Shown here in pieces: positions 32,512 through 42,498 of a stretch of DNA of 64,000 nt. Under the pieces are notes generated by a model. It made no database searches. It was not told the origin of the DNA and was given only the letters and a program-made list of their open reading frames with translations. The stretch lies in the NCBI RefSeq assembly GCF_010183535.1, contig NC_071332.1, forward strand, positions 17,546,001 to 17,610,000, written 5' to 3'. The DNA comes from Caenorhabditis remanei. Taxonomy: Eukaryota > Nematoda > Chromadorea > Rhabditida > Rhabditidae. A program made the translations under genes and the position numbers. Position 1 is the first letter of the stretch. Each line of letters opens with the position of its first letter.

Positions 32512-35500
32512 ATGCTCGAACTTGGCGCCACATTCATCCCATTCGAACCAGATCGATCCGCGCATGACGGGAATATTACTCGCAATTTTTTCGACTGTTC
32601 CAGTCAACGTATCTGTACGATGCGGAACAACGGGGCGCTTGGACTCACTTCAAAGTCCCTTCAAAACGATAAAATCACAAATGTTCGAACAAAAGACCGC
32701 GGGGAACCTTCTACCGTAAAATTCTCGCCAGATGGGCGGCTTTGTGTGATGCAAAGGGCTCCCAACACAGCTGACATCATTTTTCTGGAAAAAACTGAAA
32801 ATTCGTTGTGTTTAGAGCTAACAGTGAGCACAAAATCCAAGGAACCCTTGTTAGCAGTTGAATGGATCACTAATAATCAGGTTTTTATCGATTTTTCGAC
32901 AGAAAAATAAATAAAAATCGATTTTCCAGCTTCTCCTAGTCAACAATCACAGTGCAGAGCTGCTATTTATAAATGAAGACAAAAAATCATCGAAATTGAT
33001 TAAAGCGACAAATGTTAATGCTGCATGGGCCATTTATTATGTAATTTTTAAAATTTTTCGAGAAAAAGTTAAAAAAAAATTTTTTTTTGGAAATTTTTTT
33101 TTCGAAAATTTAAAATTTCTAGGCACCCAGCCAGCTCTTGCTCATCGCCAATGGTCAATCTTGCTCAAATTTACAACCGATTATTGTGGCGCACTCTCAG
33201 TTTACTAGAATGAAGAATTTCGAAGTGGATTTCGGAGGAAGTATATCGAAAGAGAACTTTTTGGAGAAGGATGCCGCGATTGCCACGATGTGAGAAGAAA
33301 TACCGAGAAAATTGATAAAAATGCTGATTTTTGAGTGAAAAAATGGCAAAAACTGTTGAAAATCATCAAAAATGATTTAAAAATCAGATATTTTTCTCAA
33401 GAACTTGAAAAAATGGCTAATTTTCTAATTTTATAAGCCAAAAATACAGAAAAAAACTTAATTTTTAAAATATGAAATCGGAAAAGATTAATTTCTATCA
33501 GTTTGAGCTGAAAATCACAATTTTGGACCGAAATTTGCGAATTTTTTGCTCAAAACCCGGTCAAAAACCAGTTTTCAACTAAAAAATTACATTTTTTTTG
33601 AAACTTTTTCGAATTTTGATACTAAAAATCAAATTTTTCTCCATTTTTAGCTGATAACATTTGCAAAATCTTAGTGTTTGTAATTTTAAACTTAGTTTCC
33701 CAAATTGATCAAATTCTAAAATTTTTGACCCGAAATGATAAAAACAATCAATCAAAATCTGTATTCTGTCCGGTTTTTTTTCTAATTTGTGGTCACCGAA
33801 ATCACGAAAAATCAGTCAAAATAGCATTTTTAGCTTAAGATTTCAACGAAAATCCGGATTTTCTGCAATTTTTTATGTCTAAAATCACGGGAGAACTCTA
33901 AAAAAAACCGGTCTCAATTTGATTTTTTAAACGAGCAGATTTCTAATTTTTAGCTAAAAATTTACGTTTTTCGAGTCAAAAATTACAATAAATTAATTAA
34001 AAAAACTCAAATTGCCGCTCAAAAAATCACAAAAAATCTGTCAAAATAGCATTTTTAGCTTGAAAGCCTAAAAAAATCAATTTTTAGCTCAAAATTAACG
34101 TTTTTAGAGTAAAAAATCCATTTAAAAAACTCAAATTTCTGCTCAAAAATCACTCAAATTCTCTCGTTTTTGCAGCTACGGAAAAGTGTACATAATGGTA
34201 TTTCGATACAGTAATCGAAGTGCGACAATGCTCGATCTCTACGAGCTTCCATTCGACGCGTCGACGGCGCCCCAGTTCCGTCATTCTTTGATTCTCGGTT
34301 TTAATGGGGGTTGTGGAATACATGTGATTGATAATCTCGTGATTGTTCATCATCAATCATCTCAGAAATCAATGATTTTTGATATTAAAGTGAGCTCGCC
34401 GAGCAAAAGTCACTCTCCTCTCGTTACTACTACTATCGGTAAGAGTTTGAGAAGCGTCAAAGGCACGCCAGATTCACTCAAAACCTGCGAAAAGATAGTC
34501 GCGCCAAACGCGCGCCAGTCAGATGTCATTTTTCATAATTTTAGGCTGAAAAAATGCTGAAATTCTGCCACAAGCTACACGAGAGAGATGCAAACAGTAG
34601 AAGCGCCGGAGGCGCGCCAGATACATCTGGAAACACTAAAATTGCTAAAATTTGTCAAAAACACGCTGAAAATCTCATCTTTTGTGTATTTTTATTATAA
34701 AAAACACTTTTTCTAGTAGTTTTACTCCCAAAAACTGAAAAATTCAGTTTGAAAGCAGTTTTTACAAGTTTTACAAAAAAATCTGATAAAAAAACACGTC
34801 AAAGGCGCCCCCGACATGGTATTTTCGGACAAAAAAACATTTAAATTTTGCGCCTAAGACGCGCCAGACACACAATTTTTTAAAAAAATGTTCATTAAAA
34901 ATTCTGAAAATTATCCCAATTTTTCGCTGGAAATTTCCGAAATGACAACTCAAAAACGCGCCGAAGGCGCCCCAGCCATTTCAAATTTTTCTGAATTTTT
35001 CATTATAAGTCAGTACTTTTTTGTATTTTTCGCAAAAACGGCATCCCAGAAACGTTCAAAACGCTCCTGAGGCGCGCCAGCCATACAATTTTAAACCATT
35101 TTCAACGTAAAATCCAGAATTTTTTCAATTTTTTTGGATTTTTTCTAAAACCGTTTGAAAATGACAAAACGCGCCAAAGGCGCCCCAGCGATTTTTTATT
35201 TTTGGACATCCGGACATTCAGACAAAGCAAATTATCATGTTGACTGAAAAACGTCTGAAAATTTTCAGATTTTTTTAAAAACGCGCCGAAGGCGCCCCAC
35301 ACATCACATTTTCTCAGTTTTCTCTATAGAAAACAGAAAAAACGCCTACGACGCGCCAGCCATTTCCAATTTTTTCCCAATTTTCCAGAACCGCACCCCC
35401 AACACCAACCACCACCGGCGCTCTACACAAACTTCTGGTTCACATTCCTTCCCGACGTTGTCATCGACTCAGCAGGCGGTGTCATGTACTCAATTCGTCT

Positions 35501-38500
35501 AAAAAACGAGAAATCTCAACTGGAAATCGCTGAGAAACACACAATGTTAGAGTATCTCGCCCGGCGACGGCACGAGAAAAAACTGTTCATCGTCTCGTTT
35601 CTCTCGTGTCTCCGCGCGCGTGCTCTCTCGCTTCGACAAATTCGAAAAATTTTCGCAATGTTGAGTGGAGGCGTGAAACCATCGAAATCTGCTGAAAATT
35701 CGGCTGAAAATGGTGCTGGAAGTGCCCTGAAAGCTGTGATGACGTGTGAGAAATACTCGAGTCTTGTGGTGACTCAACACGAGATGCAAAGTGCTGTGTT
35801 GATTCCGTTGAGGGTGAGCTAATTGACAATGAAAATCTGTGAAAATGTGGGCGGAGTCTGAAAAATCTCGAGGAAAATGGCGGAAAATTGGTCAGAAAAT
35901 GACAAAAATAGGAAAAAAGTGGGCGGAGCCTCATTTCGAAAGAGCTACAGAAATGGGCGGAGCCTAGTTAGTTTTATCAACATTTTCAAAGTAGGCGGAG
36001 TCAAAGAAGTTGCAAAAAGTGGGCGGAGTCTAGTTGAATTTATCGAATTTTTCATCTTGAGTTTGAACAAGTGGGCGGAGCTTGATTTGGCACCGCCCTT
36101 TTTTTCTAGCTATTTTTTAAATTTTTGTCCAAAACCATACTTGCAACCGGGCCGAGTCCGGGCCGTGAGCAGGCCTTAGAATAACTCGCTTCAAAATGAA
36201 AATCAGGAGTCGATCAACCTGTCAAATTGTAGATCTCGATGAGATCTACTCAAATCTATTTTCATTTTCACTGTAAGTTTAGTGAGAGCCGCAGTACAAG
36301 CCATTAAGTAGCCGGGCCGTGAACAGCCGGGCCTTGAATCACGGCCCGGCCACTTAATGGCTTGTACTGCGGCTCTCACTAAACTTACAGTGAAAATGAA
36401 AGTAGATTTGAGTAGATCTCATCGAGATCTACAATTTGACAGGTTGATCGACTCCTGATTTTCATTTTGAAGCGAGTTATTCTAACGCCCGCTCACGGCC
36501 CGGTTGCAAGTATGTCCAAAACGACCTCAAGCTTAACAAAAATTCGACAGAAATCACAAAAAGTGGACGGAGCCGGAATTGACTCCGCCCCATTTGAAGG
36601 AAATCAATAGAAATGGGCGGAGCCAAATTGATTTTTCCGAAAATTTCCACCTAAAATTTGAAAAGGGCTCCGCCCACTTTTTCCCATACATTTTAGAAAT
36701 TGCATATTCAGACTCCGCCCACTATTCTCAATTCAAGAACGAAAACTGATACATTTACTGTAGCAGTTACCTTTAACTCCGCCCATTTCATCTTTACTAA
36801 AAGTGGGCGGGGCCTAGTGAGAATCCGCCCACTTTTGTACTTTGCGTCGTTTTTCTGGAAAAATCATCAAAAATTGCGAATTTTCAGATTTTTTCAGCCA
36901 AAAAAAACAGGAAAGCTTTTTTTTTCAAATTAAAATCAGAAAAATAAAATTTATTCGTCAATTTTCGCCAAACACAGCTGAAAATGGGCGGAGCATCACC
37001 ACCAAAAACGAAATTCCAGGAAGACGCCTCCCTGCCGGAATCCTACGTGGCCAACATAATGCTACAGTACCTCCGATCACTATTCGACGCTTCAATTACT
37101 CCAGAAGCGTATCTTATTGAAATGGTTGTTGAGACACTTGCAGAGGCAGGCGAAATGTCGAAATTACAGCAAATTGTCACTTATCGAGTGAGTTTTTGGA
37201 GGGAAATAGGCTGGAAATGGTCAAAAATAGACCAAAAATGAGTGAAAAATCACATTTTTCGGTGCAAAATATGCTTGGAATGGTAAAAATTTGTGAAAAT
37301 TGGCTAAAAATGATTTTAAAAAATAGGCGGAAAATGTACAAAAATTCTATTTTTCGAGGCGAAAATAGCTGAAAATTCTCAAAAATATGTTTAAAATGAC
37401 CAAAGAATTACATTTTTCTTGGAAATGTGCTGAAAATCGGTCAAAAATGACATTTTTCGGTCGAAAACGTGCTGAAAATTGCTAAAAATGGCCAGAAATC
37501 TGTTGGAAAATGGCAGAAAGCGGCTGAAAATCTCATTTTTTGGACGAAAAGTGTGGAAAAAATGTCATTTTTGACTGATTTTTGGTCATTTTTTGCCATT
37601 TTCAGTCTATTTTCCCTTGAAAAATGGGAAGAGTGTGCTGAAAATGGCCAAAAATAGCCGAAAACACGCAGAAAAAGGTCTGAAAACGTCCAAAAATGAC
37701 GAAAAATTGAGAATTTTGGCGATGGCTGGAGTGTCGGAGGCGCTTTTTCTGCTTTGTGTCTGAAAAATTTTGGCATATTTTTGGCCATTTTAAGCTAATT
37801 TTCAGCTGTTTTCCTATCAAAAAATTGAATTTTTATACATTTTCCGCCTGTTTTTGGCTATTTTCAGCACATTTTCTACAAAAAATGTCAAATTTTACAG
37901 AATTTTTGGAATTTAAGCCTTTTTCAGCCTAAAATTATGAAAAATGACATCTGACTGGCGCGCCTTTGGCGCATTTTTTCGGAGGTTTTGAGTGAATCTG
38001 GCGCGCCTTTGACGCTTCTCAAACTCTTACCGATAGTAGTAGTAACGAGAGGAGAGTGACTTTTGCTCGACGAGCTCACTTTAATATCGAAAATCATTGA
38101 TTTCTGAGCTGATTGATGATGATTTTCAGTCATTTCTCGACATTTTTTCAAACCGATTTTTATTTTTTCAGGTAATAAACGACTCAAAACCGTTGGCATT
38201 CCTTCTCCTATCGTATGAGGCTCGTTGCTCGACACTTTTCCAGTCGGGTGTCGATATTCTTGCGAGAAATAAAGCAAGCGACGAGATAGTCGAAGTGATG
38301 TTGGAGAAGAAGCAAATCGTCGACGCATTCCGATTTATTGACGTCCGAAATCTGAATGAGGCGTTGATTCCGAAAGTTGTCGAGGCGGCGAATCAACATT
38401 GCTCACGGCAGACGAGATACGCCATTAGGGAACATTTGATTGAGAAAAAGGCAAAAGGTAGGGAAATGCGCTGCATTGACAATTTTGTCAGCAGAGCGCA

Positions 38501-39621
38501 CTTGCTCTCCAACTGAATCCACACAGGCGTTACTGTAGTAAAATGAGATGTGGCAAAATGCGCTCTTATTATAATCGTTTGGAAAATTACAGTTTTTTTT
38601 TCCTTGAAAAACTAACATTTTCAAAAGATTATAATAAGAGCCCATTTAGTCACGCGTAGGGGGAACCTATGCCCAAATTTTTCCCGAAATTCCGAACAGA
38701 AAACTTGCGCTCCATTGAGAATCGAAGCATTTCAATGGAGCGCGTTTGCTGTCAACATTTTTTGAAAGGGTGTCAGAGAAAGAAGAAGTGCGCTCTATTG
38801 AGATGCGGACATTCGAACTGACAGATAGACAATTTTGTGTAATTTAGCTGTAGAGCGCACTTACTTCGTTCCCGAGAGACTGAGCAAGTATGCACCAGTC
38901 TTGCGAAAAGGGGCGTGGCCCTACTTGTGGGTGGAGCCTGAATTGAAATAATTGAAAGATGCGGATACACATCATCTGGACACTGGGACAGACAGACAGC
39001 GATAGCGGTGATTTTCTGAGTTTTCTCAACAGAGCACACTTGCTTTTTGTAAATTTGCAGTAGAGCGCGGTTGCAAGCTAGCAGCTCCGACCACTTTTAG
39101 ATCACGCGTTTAGCAAATGCGCTCCCCTGAACACTATAGAGCGCGATTCCTGTTTTTCCCAGAATTAGAGCAAGTGCGCTCTACGGAGAAAATTCACAAA
39201 ATCATCGCCTATCGCTTTCTGTCTGTGCGAGTGTCCAGATGTCCGCGTCTCATGTAGAGCCACGCCCCTTTTCGCAAGACTGGTGCATACTTGCTCAGTC
39301 TCTCGGGAACGAAGCAAGTGCGCTCTACAGCTAAATTACACAAAATTGTCTATCTGTCAGTTCGAATGTCCGTATCTCAATAGAGCGCACTTCCTCTTCA
39401 TCTGACACCCTTTAAAAAACTGTTGACAACGCAAACACGCGCTCCATTGATAAAATTCTCAATAGAGCGTGATTTCGAAAAAAAAAATTCAAAAAGTGGG
39501 CGGAGCTTATCTCATATTTTCAGCGTCTCTCTACAAATCGATTGGCGACGACCTCTACACGGAAGCAGAAATCAAAGAGGCCGCCAACGAACAAGCCACG
39601 TGCACCCTCTTCGAAATTTAA
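32512..39621 (+). CDS. RMC1 (Mic1/C18orf8) homologue, regulator of Mon1-Ccz1, about 628 aa
   Basis: Eight exons: 32512-32880, 32930-33040, 33123-33289, 34176-34438, 35389-35813, 37020-37187, 38172-38457, 39524-39621; total 629 codons. An in-frame alternative acceptor at 36978 would add 14 residues, encoded partly by a local repeat. The N-terminal half is a beta-propeller-like region (TVKFSPDGRLCVMQR, CGIHVIDNLVIVHHQSSQKS, MIFDIK, FWFTFLPDVVIDSAGGVMYS). The C-terminal half is the Mic1 domain (MLQYLRSL, YRVINDSKPLAFLLLSYE, ASDEIVEVMLEKKQIVDAFR). These match the vertebrate RMC1/C18orf8 family, a subunit of the Mon1-Ccz1 exchange factor that activates Rab7 on late endosomes; length is close to the human 657. 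Introns 4-7 carry several repeat arrays and inverted repeats. The gene converges on lipase 1 with 152 bp between stop codons. Confidence 0.9.
33290..34175. other. RMC1 intron 3, A/T-tract rich
   Basis: 886-bp intron made of AAAAAT and ATTTTT runs spaced roughly ten bases apart, without any other recognisable content. GET1 intron 2 (30419-31628) and RMC1 intron 6 (37188-37900) look the same. The pattern is that of periodic An/Tn clusters described for nematode germline genes. Confidence 0.5.
34345..34560 (+). repeat. Exon 4 end and donor of RMC1, sense copy of an inverted duplication
   Basis: About 210 bp covering the last part of exon 4 (HHQSSQKSMIFDIKVSSPSK...), its GTAAGAG donor and about 120 bp of intron 4. 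An inverted copy lies at about 37918-38128 in intron 6. The two differ at only a few sites in the coding part. Confidence 0.85.
34450..35365. repeat. GCGCC...GGCGC hairpin array in RMC1 intron 4
   Basis: About ten copies, roughly 50-130 bp apart, of a motif like ACGCGCCGAAGGCGCCCCAG (near 34455, 34600, 34800, 34857, 34957, 35065, 35168, 35280 and 35345). Each is a short hairpin, GCGCC-loop-GGCGC, embedded in AT-rich DNA. Related single copies are at 31.45, 37.73, 37.96, 41.86 and 55.07 kb. Confidence 0.75.
35840..36845. repeat. GGGCGGAGC array in RMC1 intron 5
   Basis: More than a dozen copies of TGGGCGGAGCC or its complement GGCTCCGCCCA on both sides of the MITE at 36136-36514. The orientation is mostly GGGCGGAG to the left and mixed to the right. 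The last copy (36984) touches the start of exon 6 and would be exonised if the acceptor at 36978 were used. Confidence 0.8.
36136..36514. mobile_element. hAT-like palindromic MITE in RMC1 intron 5
   Basis: 379-bp element that is palindromic over almost its whole length: termini CATACTTGCAACCGGGCC / complement, inner arms GAGAGCCGCAGTACAAGCCA / complement, and GTAGATCTCGATGAGATCTA. Flanked by a perfect 8-bp duplication TCCAAAAC (36128-36135, 36515-36522). The central loop has the words GCCGGGCCGTGA and TCACGGCCCGGC. Confidence 0.9.
37918..38128 (-). repeat. Inverted copy of RMC1 exon 4 end, in intron 6
   Basis: Read on the minus strand, this gives HHQSAQKSMIFDIKVSSSSK and SHSPLVTTTIG, then a GTAAGAG donor and intron-4-like sequence including ACGCGCCAGTCAGATGTCAT-type words. 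It lies 44 bp upstream of exon 7 of the same gene. It is antisense to the mRNA and cannot code as an exon in this orientation. Confidence 0.85.
38708..39471. mobile_element. 764-bp palindrome in the last RMC1 intron
   Basis: Ends CGCTCCATTGAGAAT / ATTCTCAATAGAGCG, with inner arms AAAGGGTGTCAGA / TCTGACACCCTTT, TAGACAATTTTGTGTAATTT / complement, TCCCGAGAGACTGAGCAAGT / complement and AAAGGGGCGTGGC / GCCACGCCCCTTT. Arms are at least 250 bp. It belongs to the CGCTCTAC repeat family. No gene inside. Confidence 0.8.
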
Positions 39622-39773
39622 TTATTTAATTAGTCCTAATTTCCTCTAATTTTCTGTAAATACCGCCCCCATAATTATGTAACTGTGATCCCCCCTACTC
39701 AACTACTTCAATTTTGCCATGGTGCTTGTCTGAAAATTTGAAATTTTTATTTGAAAATTTTAAAGAATTTTAA

Positions 39774-41669
39774 TTAAATCTGGCAATTCGAATAACCCAA
39801 CTTGAGAATTTCCAGTCCAAAATATTGCAAATGGTCCTGAAATTCAAAAAGTAAGCCCCGCCTCCTTTTCTACAGTAATCCTACCTCAAAACTCAAATCC
39901 ACCGCATTCGCATTAGAGCATCTTTGCCCCTCGTCCTCTTCACAAATTTCCCATCCCGTCATTTTTTGATTGTAGAAAACTTCCGATTTGTGATGCCAAT
40001 ACCCGCCGTGATGCCCCTTACCGGGTACATGGGGTACCGGATCGTGAGAATGTGTGATACGGTAGGCGTTGTCTACGAGCGTGTCCACGCTTTGAGCGTA
40101 GATCAAATTTCCGGTCCGCGGTTGACCGAATGTGACGAGCAATAAGTTTTCTGAGGAGACCAGACGGTTGAATCGAAGGTAGCTGGCTGCCAATGAGGCC
40201 ATGGCACCGCCCAGGGAGTGACCGGTGACCTGGAAGAGTTTCAGATGGCCTAGGAAATTCTTAGGCCACTCAGCGGTACTCACCCAAACCTGATAGCCGG
40301 GGTACTTGGAGATGAGACCGTTGAAGTCATCCTTCATTCCTGATGACCAGATTTTGAAGAAGCCGTCGCTGAAGTACTTGGAGACAAAGCCGCCTGATGG
40401 CCAGGCGGTCTGAAATTCCCAGACTGCAAATTAGGGTTTCCGGATGTCCAGGTGTGAACGGACACAGACCTGGTTCTCACAAATTGCAAAAAAAAAAGTT
40501 TTTTTGAAATTTTTGAAAAATTGCACATTTTGAGAGCCCGTCTTAAAGTCTTTCCTGGTCCAATAGTCCTAACCTTAATATTACTCAAAAGAGCAAGTTC
40601 TGAGCTCTATTTTTTTAGTTGACCACTTTTTGGTACGTGCCGTCCCTGGTGAGATAGGGCGCCCTGAAATAAGTTAACATTCCGCGTCACTTCGTCGACG
40701 TGAATGGTACGCTGACTTTGACGGGCTGTAATTCGCTAGTGATGGCTCGTACGGGAAAGATGTCAACAGCAAAAATGAAGTTTTAGACGTGTTCTTTATA
40801 ACCATACCAATTTCTAGAATATTGGACAAAAAAATTAAATTTTGACGGGCTCTCAAACTTTATAAAATGTTTTTAAAAAATTTCGCAATTAAAAAAAAAA
40901 TTTTTTGAGAGCCCATCATGGGCTCAGAAGTAGTCTTATAGTTCCCAATTTTTATATGATTGGAAAGAGCATGTCACGGGCTCTATTTTTGTAGTTGACC
41001 ACTTTTTTGTACGGACCGTCCGTAGGGAGATAGGGCGCCTTGAAGTGAGGGAGTCACCTCGTCGTAGTTGTGCGGATGCCCGACTTCAACGGGCGACGAC
41101 TCGCTAGGGAGTTTTCGTACAAAAAAGCTCTTTACTAGTAAAACGAAGCTCTTGATTTTTTTTTGGACAACATTGAAAATTTCAAAAATTTCAAAAAAAA
41201 TTTTTTTTGAAAATTTCAAAAATTTCAAAAAAAAATTTTTTTGAAAATTTTGGAAAAAATTTTTTCGAAATTTTTTTGTATTTTCCGTCTGTGCGTCTGT
41301 CTCCTCCACACCCATCCGGATGACCCCACTCACCTGACTCCCAAACACAGTCTCCGCCCCCTCCACAACCAACTGCTCGGTACTCGTCGTCCCTCTGAAC
41401 ACCACCAAAATCGCCTCGTCCTCATGACTAATAGCCGTAAACCCGGAACAAGTGTCTCCAGAATCTACCGTATCACAAGATACAGTAATCTGTCGTTTGA
41501 TCTCGGCGGTGCCATTGAATCCTCTATCCATACAGTATCGGGGTACTGTACCGTACGCAGCGATCGCGGCGTAGATCAATTTGTGGCGGGAAAGTTGATC
41601 GGAATACGGGATGGAATGAGTGTAGATCGAAGGGATAAGGAGGTAGATCAAAAATATTTTTGGCGGCAT
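39774..41669 (-). CDS. Secreted class 3 lipase 1, 289 aa
   Basis: Four minus-strand exons: 41334-41669, 40284-40409, 39885-40229, 39774-39836; total 290 codons. The start MPPKIFLIYLLIPSIYTHS is a good signal peptide, so the enzyme is probably secreted. The fold is the class 3 (fungal-type, Lipase_3) alpha/beta hydrolase: oxyanion-strand VVFRGTTSTEQ, nucleophile elbow VTGHSLGGAMASLAA with Ser about 159, Asp in ITHSHDPVPHVP about 217, and His in YWHHKSEVFYN about 234. Cysteines in SCDTVDSGDTCSGF and CEEDEGQRCSN probably form disulfides; the tail ends LGYSNCQI. Such nematode enzymes are often gut-expressed and stress- or pathogen-responsive, but that is not shown by this sequence. It is a tandem paralogue of lipase 2 with matching intron positions. 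Confidence 0.9.
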
Positions 41670-41859
41670 TTTCTGAAAATTGGAGGATTCTAGAACGTTT
41701 TAAAGTAAAAATTTCGGAAATTCTGCTTGAAAATGTGATTTTGTTCATTTTTTCATTTTTTGAATGGGGTCATGTTGACATTTCCGATTATTTCTTGCCC
41801 GGCCGCTTGCCAGGAGCAAATTAACAGGTTTTTGTCATTGAGTGATGTCAGCGGCAAGG

Positions 41860-42475
41860 CTGGGGTGCCTTTGGCGCGTAGGTGACGCATTTTCGAAGAG
41901 AAACGAGACTTCCCAAGACTTTGGTACGAGACCGGCGGTACTGAAAAGCGAGACACCACGAGACCTAGAGAACGAGATTCAACGAGAATTTTTCTCGAGA
42001 CTAAACGAGACTCGAGACTCCATGATAGTTCGGAATCGAGACTTCACCAGAAATTGGGATCGATACTCCACGAGACTCGAGACTAGAAGAGAACGAGACT
42101 CCACGAGACTTGCAAACAAAACTCAACAAGAATTTGGAATCGAGACTCCACGAGACATGGGCAGCACGACCCAACGAGACTTCACGTGAAATTGTGATCG
42201 AGACTAGGCGAGACTCCACGATACTTTGGTCCAAGACCCAACGAGAAACGGGGATCGGGAGTCCACGAGATTTATAAATCGAGACCTCATGAGGAATTGG
42301 GATCGAGACCAAACGAGAATCCACGAGACTCGAGACTAAACGAGACCTGGATACTAGACGAGAACGAGAATTTGCAATCGAGACTTAACGAGAAAACGGT
42401 CTCGAGAATACACGGGACTTGCGAACGAGACCCAACGAGACTTCAGAACCGAGACTTCACGAGACCAAGAAATTT
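41860..42475. repeat. CGAGACT-type minisatellite between the lipases
   Basis: About 600 bp of variable 12-25 bp units around CGAGACTCCACGAGAC and AACGAGACTT, all in the same orientation. The complementary form (GAGTCTCGTTGAGTCTCG) fills parts of 46.58-46.92 and 47.46-47.53 kb. The spacer between lipase 1's start and lipase 2's stop (829 bp) holds no gene. Confidence 0.85.
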
Positions 42476-42498
42476 TGAACTTTTTATTCCGAATCAAT

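Noticed and set aside
35587..35934. Minus-strand frame opposite RMC1 exon 5
   Set aside because: Shadow of the real exon; the plus-strand protein matches the Mic1 family.
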